DNA from: Strongyloides papillosus
Lineage: Eukaryota; Nematoda; Chromadorea; Rhabditida; Strongyloididae
Reading direction: 5' to 3'
NCBI GenBank assembly: GCA_005656395.1
Contig: SRSI01000013.1
Location: forward strand, 1,364,001 to 1,428,000
Length of the DNA: 64,000 nucleotides
The translations under genes were made by a program, and so were the position numbers. Of the stretch, positions 10,946-23,124 are shown one piece after another. A model generated the notes under the pieces. That model was not told the origin of the DNA. It searched no databases and was given only the letters and a program-made list of their open reading frames with translations. The first letter of the stretch is position 1. Each line of letters begins with the position of its first letter.

Positions 10946-13900
10946 TTATACATATTTTTTTGATTTACGACTTTTCTTAACAAGTAAGGTTACAATGTCA
11001 CAAATAAATTCGGTTTTGTCTAATTTAACAGAAATGGCAAAAAAATCTAATGAATTATGTTTTATAATATTATAAGTCTGTCTTTCTCTAGGTCTACCAA
11101 CTTTTCTTTTATATCCATATGGGTAGTACCACAATAGGTTCAAGGCTAGAAAGCTGTAATAGTGAGTGTTGTGTAGGAACCTACACTTGAGTTTAAAGAC
11201 ATATTGTCCTAGTGGTTCAAACATAGCGTTTGTATAAACTAGAGCCATTAGAATTCTTTTATCAGTGAGTATATTGCCTTTACTACGAATTTCTTCAGAA
11301 TTTATAAGTTTACATAAAAATACGAATTTACTATCCAAGCAGGCAATGTCATACAAGGGATTTTTAGTTAATAAAGTCTATGTTTAAAATGCGTTCGTTT
11401 AGCAGTTTCTAATTGTCATTAGAATTGGAGCGTTTTGCTTTCAATGAAACATTGCGTAAAGCAGGACGAATAACACTAAGTACTATATAAGACCTAACTT
11501 TTATTTGTTTAATAAAAGGCCTGCATTCTAGAAAGCATAATTATCTACCTAAAGTATATTGATCTTCAGGGATGTAAGATCTTCCACTAACTTTTGAATT
11601 ACTTACCTAGATTTTGAACTCCTTCTAGTATTGAGGGTACTTTCTTCAACTTCAATAAGTTTTCTTTATTTTCGTTACTATTAGTATTGTTAATTCTTTC
11701 CGTATACATATTTGAACAGATGACATAAAAAACGATGACAGTAAATTTATGTCTTAGATAAATTAGATAATATAATAGCGATTCAGCAAATTAGGAATTA
11801 CAGAATTTAGAAATAACACAATAAGGTGACCCAAAAGTTGCTAGACACTATCACAGACAGCTTCAAACGGGGAAATATACCATAATATAAGTAATTTATA
11901 GCATTTTTTTTAATAGTAATAGAGAAGATACCTCAGCACTACTCGTTAACGAGCAAAAATATGTATATATTTTTTTATATATAGCAATTTCTTTAATAGT
12001 TTAATATTCATCACTAATCGTAATTTGGATGTTGTTGCAAAAGATTTGTATATAACAAAAATATTAAAAACATGCTTTAACTCATACAAAGTCACCGGGA
12101 TTAACGTATACTTGTGGATTAACTTGTCAATTTCAAATATTATATGCTCATGGTGGTGTGAGGCTTGAAGTAAATCTTTAGGTACATGTACAGTGTTTGA
12201 CTAAATTATATGACAGTGTTTAATGGAAAAAGTAAGGTTAAAGCTTTATACTTAAAACTTTTTTTTCATGCGTAATTTCGTTCAAGAATTTTATCCAGTT
12301 GACTATATTATCCGGTTTAAATTTAAAGATCATCTCATCATACCTTGGCTTCTTTACAGCATTGTTAACAGAACTACCTCTTCTTTTTTTTTACTTTTTT
12401 GGTGGTTGTCAGTTTGTTAAGAATTTTTTTTTAAGCTTCGAGAATTAATTATTGATATAATTTTTCAGCTTTTCGTAAATTAATGTAAGTGCTTGAGTAT
12501 TCTATTTTAGTTTACATCTTCTCATGGTCGACTAGAAAAAATCGTAATAATGTAACAGTAATATCACAAAGTTTACGTAAAGCAAGATTCCGTCCTTGCA
12601 TATTCATCTCATTATAGACACTTTTCAAGTTGCCAAACTTTACGACTCTGAGTAGAGCCTTTTCCAAATGAATACAGCATTCTAATGCTTGAGGTATATA
12701 AACTGTAGCTCTTTATAAGACAGTATCGGTTCTTTAGGCGATTTTACACAAACGTCTGCAAAACTCTTCAGGAAAGTAGAGGTTTCGTATAAATTCCTTT
12801 TGACGACACCATGTTTGATTGTAACAGTTCTTTATTATCGCTAAAAAACGTAACTTACTCTATTGATATCTGTATCAATTCATTTCTCAGGTTCAAAAGA
12901 TTTTGACTTATCTAGAAACAATTCATTTAATTCTACTGTCTTCTGAATTTCTCCTAACTAATCGAACTCTTCTGAATTAAAATTGAGAAAGTAATCCATG
13001 CTAGTATAATTAATTATATTAATAATATAAATAATTTTTGAAAAAAAGAATTTTTAAAAATGAATTATTATAAAATACAATGTTTATTGTAGCGAGGTTT
13101 CATCATGAAAGAGAAATTTTATTGATTGTAAGGTTAGACGATATGAGAAAACAAGTATGTGGATATTTAAATATAGCGTCTGAATATTACAATGACATTT
13201 TTGAGATTTTTTATCACTTACTATATTTATAATTTGCTTAATTTAGTTTTAACTACTCTCTAACAATAATAATCATTGATTGGGACCTAAAATAGAGAAA
13301 TTAATAACGTGACATTATAATTAAAAATATGATAAGCAAGATAATAATATAATTAACGATAGTTTAGAATTTGCTATCGTAAAATAAAAACAATAGCTAG
13401 TTTTTCTTAGCATATATTGGTAATTTGCTTTTTCCATAATTATCTTGCTCTTTCTGACCAAGAAACCGTGACGAAAAAATCACTAGATACTCTTTTTGAA
13501 GTTTTTAAAATCATTCTCTCTTTCTGTAACGTTTGATGTCATTTACATGTAACATTTTAGGTTTTCAACGGGATGACTTAAGTTTAGAAACAATTTTTTC
13601 TTTCTGATATTTAGAAGTATATGCATTAATAAAATCAGTAAAGACTTTAGGTGAATTATTAAGATGGTCAATAAGCGCTTGGCTTCCGAGCTCATTGACA
13701 ATTACAGGTTGATTAGAATTTTTTTAACTTCTTCTTAACTTGTTCTCTAATTTTCGTAGAGATTTCAGAAGTCATTTTTCACCTTGTTGGAATGACAAAT
13801 GGGAAGTACCTCTATTTGAATTGATATTAACTTGAGCTATACATAGCGTATGTGGAGATTTCGGTCTGCTACATTAGAGGATACTCGCGAAAGACTTCCT

Positions 13901-14110
13901 TTTAGCAACTCGGCATTCTTTCTTTATGTAAAGTTTCTTATTTGGACTTCCATATTATACTTGAGATTCTTCTTCCACCAATACAGGCTCCACGTTTAAA
14001 ATATTGGTATTTTTCAGATTCTTATATTGTTTCATATTGCATAAAGTACTTTTTTGATGAATATTGTACCATCATTTGTAATGAAGTCCTTGTTTATGAT
14101 TTTCTTTAGT
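10946..14110 (-). pseudogene. Decayed Bel/Pao-like retroelement relic
   Basis: Several minus-strand stretches translate with protein-like composition but are cut by stops and frame changes. From 5' to 3': about 14000-13780 (VEPVLVEEES, KKECRVAKRKSFASIL); about 13730-13570 (VIVNELGSQALIDHLNNS); an ATG at 12999 (MDYFLNFNSEEF); 12810-12540 (LYFPEEFCRRLCKIA, ALECCIHLEKALLRVVKF); about 12360-12290 (FKPDNIVNWIKFLNEI), like the N.W..F segment of Pao-type Gag; and an open frame 11356-10946 with LTDKRILMALVYTNAMFEPL, like the LTKR.ILS..A..FDPLG block at the end of Bel/Pao RT. An AT-hook-like KRKVGRPRER follows. No LTRs were found. The Bel/Pao call rests on two short motif resemblances; an unknown host pseudogene is the alternative. 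Confidence 0.4.
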
Positions 14111-14722
14111 CAAATTGATCCACAATGTGTTTCCTATTATCATTTTATTTCCTAATGTAATATTTTTGCAACAACAACAAATCCCTTTTTATTTAAAAAA
14201 TGATAATAAAGAGAGATTATTTAAAAAAAGAAGAAATCTAACAAATTTTCTTTAAAACAAATGCTAATATATATTTATCATAAATTCCCTTCTTAAACAC
14301 TACTTTATTACGTTATATTTCTCGAACATCCATTGCTTGATACGCACATCATGAATATATATAAGAAAACATTTCATTAATATTTTGCTTTTTTCACTTT
14401 TTCTACTGAATAGAAATTTTTTAAATACTGAAAATTTATTATCATAGACATTGTAATATAATAGATTATAACTCTAAAAAATGAAGAGAATTAAGAACTA
14501 TAAATTCATTATCAATTTATAAAACAAACAAGATATATTATCAAGTATATTTAAAATTTGACAATTTCTTACATTAAATATTTGTTTATTGTGTTATTTT
14601 TCTCAAAACACCATTTATCTTTGTAAGTGAAACATTTAAATATTTAAAAACATTACTCTAATATATTTTCATTTCTTACTTTTTTCTCAGAGTAGTAGTC
14701 TTAAATAAGTAAAGGATTTTGT

Positions 14723-15527
14723 ATGATTTTATTAGTTAATAATTTTATAATGTCTTTTAGAAATTCTTCCAGATTGTTTGGGCCTATAAAACCAAATTCT
14801 TTGAGTAAGTTTTAAAAAAATACATATTATTCTACATTGTCATGATTACATAATAAAAATTTAACATAGATTTAAAACTATTATTATATTTTATGGCATA
14901 CTACTCTTAATATGTACCTTAAATAGCAAACAACTGTAGCAAATTAGTTAAGATAAAATGTAGCAAGTTTAAAATCAGTACATTATTATAATATGAAATA
15001 ACTAATAGTTTAATTTTTAAATTTTTGTTTGTGCAAGGTATATGAATTGAATATCAGTTTAGATTTTTTACAAGTGAAATTTAAATTATAAAAATTAAAA
15101 ATAGTTTAGATTTTCATATAATCAACAAAAATATGTAAAATTTTTGTGTAAACATACGCTTGATTAATTAAAAATCAAAAAAAGCTAGATTACTTTTCAT
15201 AAAGTGTTAATGATTGTTTAAACTTTTTTTATAAAAAAAAATCCGTAAACATTTAAAAACAAAAAAAAAACAAATTTTTAGCTAATTATGGCAAATTTCC
15301 TAAAATTTCCCAAAATCACTACCACATTTTTCCTAATAACTTAAATTTTAGACTGTGATCCAAAACTCCCAAATAGTGAAATTGGTGATAACGATTTGAA
15401 CTGTGCTCAAATAGAGTTCATAGTTGACATAATTTTTTTCCTTATGATAGGAGCAGTAATTTTTTACTTCATCGTATTTTTACCAGATGCTGTAACCGTA
15501 GAAAATAATTTAATTGAACTAGTCTAA
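14723..15527 (+). CDS. Small single-pass membrane protein, two exons
   Basis: Not a recognised family. Exon 1 ends at 14804 before a GTAAGT donor; exon 2 runs 15352-15527 after TTAAATTTTAG; the intron of 547 bp is long for this window. Reading phase matches across the junction (phase 1), which supports the model. Starts possible in one frame are 14723 and 14750; from 14750 the product is 76 residues. Exon 2 encodes a polar, acidic segment with two cysteines (CDPKLPNSEIGDNDLNC), then one strong membrane span (about residues 40-63, IIFFLMIGAVIFYFIVF) and a short acidic tail (VENNLIELV). The tract before 14760 (TCTTTTAG) also looks like an acceptor, so exon 1 could begin differently. Function unknown. 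Confidence 0.5.
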
Positions 15528-15697
15528 TATTACAAATTTAAGTAATAGTTTGTTAAAGTTGATAATTAAATTACCATCCATATTTGAATAATATTTAAGA
15601 ACTTATTAAGTAAATTAAATGTTTAGTTCGGTTTTTTATTAAAGTTTATATATTAAGCTCAGTTTCATTTTTGGATACTGTTATTAAAACCAACCCT

Positions 15698-15899
15698 TGT
15701 TATCCGACAGCTGTGTCGGATACGCCCCAAACCACATGTATATAAGAGATGTTCTCTTATATACATGAGTATTCTTATAATTCTTGTTAATCTTCTTCTT
15801 AATATATAATAAAAGATATATATATAATAGTAGTTTTATCTTATCTCAAAGCACGATTCTGGAGATCTCCCCTTATCAGAGGGGATCTCCAGGATTACA
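15698..15899. mobile_element. Solo LTR, 202 bp, rich in palindromes
   Basis: Begins TGTTATCC and ends GGATTACA (near-perfect inverted termini, TG..CA), flanked by CCCT on both sides (15694-15697 and 15900-15903), consistent with a 4-bp target duplication. No internal retroelement sequence adjoins it, so it is a solo LTR left by recombination. It contains three hairpins: 15701-15722 (9-bp arms), 15735-15767 (15-bp perfect arms, 3-base loop) and 15859-15892 (about 13-bp arms with a 2-base bulge). The second hairpin contains TATATAAG, a possible TATA box. The parent element was probably Ty3/gypsy, judging by the LTR-start hairpin shared with gypsy LTRs further right. Confidence 0.8.
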
Positions 15900-15903
15900 C
15901 CCT

Positions 15904-16394
15904 AACATTTTTTTATTAAATAAATTCTGTTGAAATATTAAATTTACTTTTCTTTTAACCAGCTGTATATTTTACTTCATCTTTCATTTAAAATTAGAAT
16001 ATTTTACAGTAAATGTTATGCTTCATATATGGTATACGAGTTATTGATAGCAATAATCAAACTAAGTTATAGACATTTTTAGAAAAAGTCATTATATTAA
16101 CTAAAATTTCAACTAAATGTTAATTTTAGTTTTTAATTTAATGGTACAAATATGCTAAAATTTTTAGGCGATTGTAAATTAAAATTACAAAGAAAATTAC
16201 ATAATAAGGAAAAGAAAAAAATGGTAGTAAATAAACAAAAGAGTTTATTAGATTGATTAAAGTAAAAAAAAAATATTTTTAAATTTTACGAGTTGTTTTT
16301 TCATGCGACTTTTAACATTTGCAATGTAAATGAATTACAGAAATAATCTTTTGCATGAGTGATTCTATTTTGCAAGTACTTCTTCTTTAACAAT
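15904..16394. other. Intergenic, no gene seen
   Basis: A+T-rich spacer and 3' flank of the minus-strand secreted-protein gene. Nothing recognised. Confidence 0.6.
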
Positions 16395-16919
16395 TTAATC
16401 TTCAATTTCTTTTCCGATATATACATAACCTGGTTTTACTTTATCTAAAACATTACAGTTATCTTCAAAATCAAATTTATTATAACCATTTTTTGATGAC
16501 CACTTTACACATTTATTAAAACAACTAAATACCGGGTTCATCATAATACAATTTTTGATTGTAGTCCTTTTTTCTGAGTTAGGAAGATAATACTTTTGCA
16601 ATACAGAGGTACAAGTATTGTAGCACTTATCATCAGGATCATACATATTACCTGTGAAGACATGACAACAAGTTGTATCAATAGATTTGTAAGGATTTTT
16701 TTCAATTGGGTACATTTCCTTATGTAAACAATCTTCAATACTATTACGATGGATATTTGACAAATTTGTACAATTTAATGGTTTTTTAAATACTAAACTT
16801 TCCATACAACATTCAAATGTTTTCCCAGTACAGCATTTTTCGACAATTAAATTCTCATAAAGCATACGGCACTGACAATTAATTAATAATAAAGAAAATA
16901 ATATAAATGAAAAATACAT
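16395..16919 (-). CDS. Cysteine-rich secreted protein, 174 aa
   Basis: A single open frame with an N-terminal signal peptide (about residues 1-17, MYFSFILFSLLLINCQC). The mature part has 14 cysteines, including three CC pairs (VEKCCTGK, FECC, TTCCHVF), spaced as in a disulphide-rich extracellular domain. There are N-glycosylation sequons such as NCT. Length is typical of small nematode secreted proteins; DB-module or DUF19-type domains are the nearest families I can think of, but the spacing does not fit either well enough to name. A TATA-like element lies about 45 bases upstream (16964-16971, minus strand), supporting a real short-5'UTR gene. Function unknown; a role at the host or cuticle surface is only a guess. 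Confidence 0.75.
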   Translation of the reverse strand: MYFSFILFSLLLINCQCRMLYENLIVEKCCTGKTFECCMESLVFKKPLNCTNLSNIHRNSIEDCLHKEMYPIEKNPYKSIDTTCCHVFTGNMYDPDDKCYNTCTSVLQKYYLPNSEKRTTIKNCIMMNPVFSCFNKCVKWSSKNGYNKFDFEDNCNVLDKVKPGYVYIGKEIED

Positions 16920-16963
16920 GTTTAAAAAAATAAATATATTTAGCTTAATAGGGATAACGTTGG

Positions 16964-16971
16964 TTTATATA
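16964..16971 (-). promoter_or_regulatory. TATA-like box of the secreted-protein gene
   Basis: Minus-strand TATATAAA in a slightly more G+C-containing context (followed by CCAACG), 45-52 bases before the ATG at 16919. Spacing would put transcription start near 16935-16940. Such a match is weak on its own in this A+T-rich DNA. Confidence 0.35.
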
Positions 16972-18898
16972 TTTACTCTTTCATATAACTGTTCCCGACC
17001 TAGGTCAGAGGTAAATGGATTTTGGCTATTATAACATATTAAGTTAAAACGAGGCATATACATTCTGGCAGTTAATTAACTAACCTCCATCATATGTTAA
17101 TGTATTTTTATAGAGTAACTTTTTATAAATATATCCTCATAAAATGCATAACTTTCACATCTTTACATACATTGCCACACATCAATGAAAAATGGCTTTA
17201 CTAATAAATAGATTGATTACTCATGTATCGAGGAAAAAATGTAAATTCTATGTATTATTTTATTTTGTAATTTAAAAATAATGTCAGTATCTTTTATAAC
17301 ATTGAAAATATATAAGTGATAATTTATAATTTTTGCTTTTTTTTAATTTGTTGTAACTTTATTTTTATTGGATTTACACACAGTAATAATATTAGATATT
17401 TGAAATCTAAAAGACATATTCACAAACAATTCAGATGTCAAAACAAAGAGACATTCCTTTAAAAATCCCATAAGACATAATTGTACACATAATATATTTT
17501 AAGCAATTAAGGATAATTTGAGTGATAATTAATTATTGTATTTTAGGGTTAGTTAAGGTGTTTATATTTATTGTGGTTGTATTAGTTAAGTGAAATCCCA
17601 CTAAAGGAACTGTAAGTGAAACTAATGATTCTGATAAGTTATAATTGTTTAGGTGGATAAATGTGTTTTATGTTATATTAGTTAATATAAGGATATTGTG
17701 ATATAAGAATATTGTTGTACTTTGGTCGTATTATTGAAGTTGTGTTAAGTAAAGTAATAAACTATCTAATAGGGATATGCGCATAAAATTTAAAATAAAT
17801 TTCTACACAGAAAAATAAAAATTTGTGTAAAGTTTAAATATTTTTCCTATCTTTAAAAATTAAAGTTTTTTCAATTTTCTACTAATTTTATCGTAATTAT
17901 TTCGCATATGAAAATTAAAGCAATAGATAATAAAATTACTAAAATATTTGCTATTTTTGTATGATATCATTTTTACCTTAAAAAGCTTGAAATATTTTTT
18001 ACGATACATTTCAAAAATCAAAATTAAAAATTAATTTTAAGTGGAATTAAAAATATTTTTATCAAAAGTATGTGTTAACATATCATAGCATCTTTATTAA
18101 TATGTTGGAACAGTTTCATTGTTATAAATTATATTTCGTATGAAATTATAATCATCTGATAGTCCAATTTTTTGTACACTATCATTCAAGATCATGTTTA
18201 AAAATAAAATTTATGAACAGTTATAAAAAAATTATACATTTTTGGTCATAGAAAAAATAACTTTTTAAATATTTTTACTAAAATCAAATACTAAAGTAAT
18301 GTTTTAAATTATCTATACTTTGTATGGTCAAATAGATATTGTTTTTGTTATTATTGTTGTGAAATCTCGAAATTCCTGAACTTATCGTTTTAGTAGGCTA
18401 TTTTAAAAGAATGATTTTTGTTAAAACAAATTTATACAAAATCGGCTTCTTAAACGTACTTCTAATATATTATAAAAAAAAGTTAGACTCTAAGATGGGC
18501 ATATTATCATAAAAAAATCAATATAAAATAAAAGTTTTATTGCTTAAAAATGCCAAATATATATCCTTGATAAAAAACGACAAAATTTATGAGACAGCCC
18601 AATATTTTGAGTCGTTAATGACATTTTTGTCGTTGTTTTTGTTTTTAAATTTGAATAAATTTTGACTTTTTATTGAATTATATAAATAGTTGTCAAAATT
18701 TGTCTCATTTTTATTAATTTGATAATCCTTGCTATAATAGATGATAAAGGTATCCGATTCGGAATTTCAAAACTAAACAATGTAGTGTGTGGTACAACAA
18801 AAACGTCTACAATTTTAAATGAAAATGGTTTTAAAAAATAATCTTTAAAAAATATCACAGAAAACAGTCAAGCCTTTAAAATAAGTTATAATATTATA
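16972..18898. other. Intergenic, no gene seen
   Basis: A+T-rich DNA. 17560-17760 is richer in G on the plus strand (repeated TTAGTTAAG-like words) but has no coding frame. Nothing else recognised. Confidence 0.6.
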
Positions 18899-19817
18899 TT
18901 GGGTTGGTGCATAATTATTGCGGCAATTTTTCGCAACGTTTTTCTTCTTAAAAAATTAACATTTTTTAAAAATTTTTTTCATAAAAATAATCCTCACATT
19001 CCAATTAGTAGAATGCAAATTGAAAATTATATTCATATTCGCTATATTATGCTCTGGCACTTCGAGAAAGATTGGGATGAAAAACAGTAATTTCGCGATC
19101 TAAACAAATTTTTTGTGAAATAATAATCAGCAAAAGCCAAGTTGAAAGATGGTTGAGAAATTCAAATTCGGTAATTCAAATTGAATTTTCCTTTAATTTG
19201 GCTTTTGTTGATTGCCTTTATGTCGAGAAAGTTTGTTGAGATCGCGAAATAATTGTGCTACTTTCCACTTTTCTTGAAGTACTAGAGCATAATTATTGCG
19301 GCATTTTTTTGTGAATTTTTTTCTTTTAAAAATTGGCGTTTTTTTTAATTTATTTCCATAAAAATAATTCTCACATTTCAAATATTGAGGTGCAAATCGA
19401 AAGTTTTTCCCATATTCATCATGTCATGCACCAACACTTTGAGAAAGATTAGATAGCAGCACAGTCATTTTGCGATCTTAACGATCTTTTTGCAAAAAAA
19501 CAATCAACAAAAGACAAATTTAAAGAAAACTCAATTAAAATTACCAAATTTAAATTTCCTGAACAATCTCTCAACATGATTTTTGTTGATTATTCTTTCA
19601 CAAAAAGTTTGTTTAGATCGCTAAATTACTGTTTTTCATCCCAATCTTTCTCGAAGTGCCAGAACATAATATGGCGGATATGAATATAATTTTCAATTTG
19701 CATCTCACTTATTAGAATGTAAGAATTATTTTTATAAAAAAAATTCTAACGAATGTCAATTTTAAAAGAAGAAAAAGTTCGCGGAAAAAATGCCGCAATA
19801 ACTATGCACCAACCCAA
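18899..19817. mobile_element. Double fold-back mariner MITE
   Basis: Ends TTGGGTTGGTGCATAATTAT and its near-perfect reverse complement at 19817, each beside a TA (18897-18898, 19818-19819), as in mariner. The internal sequence is four copies of the same mariner 5' part in alternating orientation: about 18899-19180 (+), 19185-19285 (-), 19288-19520 (+) and 19555-19817 (-). The outer copies keep traces of the transposase N-terminus (HIRYIMLWHFEKDWDE..FRDLNKFF), so the element grew from an inverted duplication of a truncated mariner. No catalytic domain is present; it is non-autonomous. Confidence 0.8.
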
Positions 19818-19819
19818 TA

Positions 19820-22800
19820 TAAAAATATCAAAATTAAAAGTGTTGTAATAGTTCAAATTACTAAACATGTACATATCCTTAAAAAATTACAAAACTTATA
19901 CTACAACCTTATAATTTGCCTGAGTCGTAATTGCAAGGTTTATTGCGATTAAAACATTATTTATTCATTTTATTACAATTTGTCCATTTTTTTTGGAAGT
20001 TATTTATTGATTAATAATTTAATCTATTAATAAAAGCTTAGTAGTTAAAAGATGGTATAATTATTTATAATTTAAACATATATCTCATGGATCAAATATC
20101 AAATAAGTGCTTCTTGGTTAATTATTACATAAATTTATACATACATATTCATTTTGGTAATATAATCAAGAATTGACTTATAATTAGCTAATAAATCTTG
20201 AGCATGAAAAGATATAAACACCGAAAAAGATATAAATAAAGATTCATAAAATCTTGTTATTTATCATTAAAACAATTTTAGTATAAGCAAAAAAATTATT
20301 AATGATTCTCTAAAGTTACAAAAATGTAGTAGATATGCTTGGATAGAGTGCAAAAAACTAATTTTAAAAAATTTTCAATTAGTAACATCTTTTAGACTTA
20401 AATCGTGATGTAAATTTTTCATGTGAGACTATGCTCTTAAAGAAGAATCTGAAGATTTTTGAAGATCATTGATCTCGAAGTACTTATCAAATTTTTCGCA
20501 GAAATCAATATAACTTTACAACACTTGATTTATTAATTCGTGGATCAAAGTATTTTTTTTAAAAATTCTTATCTGAAAAGAAAAAAATTAGTGCAAAAAA
20601 AGAAAGTTATAAAGAAAAATATAGCTTAGACATATCAATTTCAAGCGATCCGAATTAGTTCGTAAAAATGAAAAAAAGTCGAATATTCATAATTAAACTT
20701 GCCCTTAAAAAATTGCTTTAAAAAATAATCTAAGTAAGCGCTATAAATCATATAAAATATAAATAACAAAATTTTGTCTTTTTTATTATATGATATTATT
20801 TGAATTTATGTTTTAAAAATAAATTAATGACTATTTAACATTTATAGATGTAAAAAATATAACCGTTGAAATTACTAATTAAAAATGTATGTTAACTTTA
20901 AAGACCTTAGAGTATATTTTGGGTATATTCCATAACAACAACGTTGAGTGTTATAAAATTTATCACTTATAAGTATACAATATAATTTATATCTCTCAGT
21001 AATTATATTTTTTTATGCGTTTTTAGTTTAGATTTCTCAATAACATGATTAATGTACCAATCTAAATCTTCTAATACAAAGAGAAGAGTATGTTTATATA
21101 TTTTTATATAAGTATTTGTATTTTTTTAAAACGCTGATAAAATAAATGATAATTATTGGATAGAAGATATTAAAACTTTAAGAAATATAAATATAAAAAA
21201 GTCGTAAATTACTTTTAATCTAGGGATTATAAAAAAGTTTTTTAATGCTGGGGTACAATATTATGTTGTTACACAAGTTTTATCGTTTTTTATAGAAACT
21301 ATAAAGTCATATAATTTTGATAAGAAAATTATTTAAAATGATATTGAAAAAAAAATATCAGAACTTACGTAACAAATTAATATTTATAAAAACACGCATT
21401 AAAATAGTTTTTCTTATTATAAGATTTTATTTTCTTACATATATTGTTACTTATAATAGAAGGATAAAATAATAGTACAGTTAAAATAATATGAAACTAC
21501 AAAAAATTAAAAAAACATGTTCGAATCAAATATTGGTGTCTATGAACTATTTTCTTTAAAGCTTTAAAATTAAGGCTAAGAAAAAATGTAACAATAAAAA
21601 AAGAGTAGTATACAAAAAAATGACATAAAATAAAAAAACGATCTAAATATAAATTATTGAATGAAGATAAACCTAACTCAATACAATTATATATAAAATT
21701 ATACTTTTGACTATTGGTATCGCTCATTAACAATTAAACTATAAATAATTTGTATAACTAAGCGATTATTTTGTTTATTAAATAGTTTCATTTATATTCA
21801 CGGTAGAAAAATATCCAAAAAACTTTAATTCTAAGTGTAAAAAAATACTTCAAATAGTTTTTGATTTTATGAATCAAAAATTTTTAAATTTTTCTATCAA
21901 AAACTAAATGTTAAATTATTATAATTGCATAAACGTGTTTAAATAAACAATCATCGGAAGTAGCAATACAGACAGTAGACTCTAAATGACATTGATGAAT
22001 ATATACTATTTTGTTGTAAATATTTCATAGTTTGTGGAATTATTGACCTTATAAATACATATAATATACTTTAATTTACCTGACTACTTTTATTGTGACA
22101 CTTGTAACTTCTTCCTAAAACGAATTTAAATCTGAAAACTGTACAAATTTTAAAACATTTTTGTCTCTTGAAAAAGAGATACATGGAATTAATCTGTTTA
22201 TAAATTAATTTTAATATACTTTATAAAAACATAATTAACAATAATTATCAAAGCATCTGTTTCGTTGAACTTTATGAAAATAATTTTAATTAAATTGTTA
22301 AAATTTGTATGAAACATTATTTTTTGTTCAACAAAGTAACAAAAGATTAAATATTTAATTGCTAGTCACAAAGAAAATAATTTAACAAATAAACGAAATT
22401 TTGTAGATAAATGTGACGTAAATTAATCATTTTTATATTTATCAAGCTTTTTATTTGTTTTTAAAAAATGTTGCATAGTGGATTTTAATTACAAGAACAA
22501 GTTATATAATTGACAATACTACTGTAAAAAAAAGAATATTATGTGCTTATTTTTTAAAATGAATTCTAGCATACTGAGTAGACCTTTATTTTTTGTTCTA
22601 TTTAATGTGTTTTACAAATTTTATGGAGGTAAATCTCTCTTAACCAGCAAACAAAAATGATATACTTAAAAATACATTATTTTGAGAAAGCTGTACAATA
22701 TAAGGTATATAAAATGAATTAACAGAAAAACGGTTGTATTATAGATTTCAATGGTTATATATTCTTTCTGAAGTCAATACCTTCCATGGGCGTTAACATC

Positions 22801-22969
22801 GCTTTTTCTGATAGTTTCAATCTTAATTAAGGATTGCACTGGATAATTTCTTCTCTTTTGGTCTTTATTCTAGAGATTGTGTCATGAGTCTCATGTTAGC
22901 ATTATGAGAATAATGTTTTTTGTTTAAAATTTGTACTTTCCTAGAACGTTATTTGATATATGTTGCATT
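19820..22969. other. Long A+T-rich stretch without a gene
   Basis: No supportable gene in about 3.1 kb. Possible degraded mariner terminus near 21262 (TGTTGTTACACAAG). 22770-22890 is less A+T-rich (CCATGGGCGTTAACATCG) and may be remnant repeat DNA upstream of the inverted-repeat-flanked gypsy relic. Confidence 0.5.
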
Positions 22970-23112
22970 ATATTACATATATTAATATTTTGTTTTTTTC
23001 TTCTATAAAAAGTGTGTTATTTATTGTGAATTGCGTGTATGTTTTTCACTTTTCGGACGTCTAGTCGAATAAAAGTATAAAAATACACAAAATTTACGTA
23101 ACAAATACTATT
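22970..23112 (+). repeat. Left arm of long inverted repeat around gypsy relic
   Basis: About 140 bases that pair with the reverse complement of 25365-25510. The best conserved blocks are GCGTGTATGT, GACGTCTAGTCGAA and AGTATAAAAATACACAAAAT. The arm ends just before the ATG of the Gag-like frame at 23125. Similarity is interrupted by small indels, so the arms have diverged. Confidence 0.75.
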
Positions 23113-23124
23113 TAATCTTTTTTT

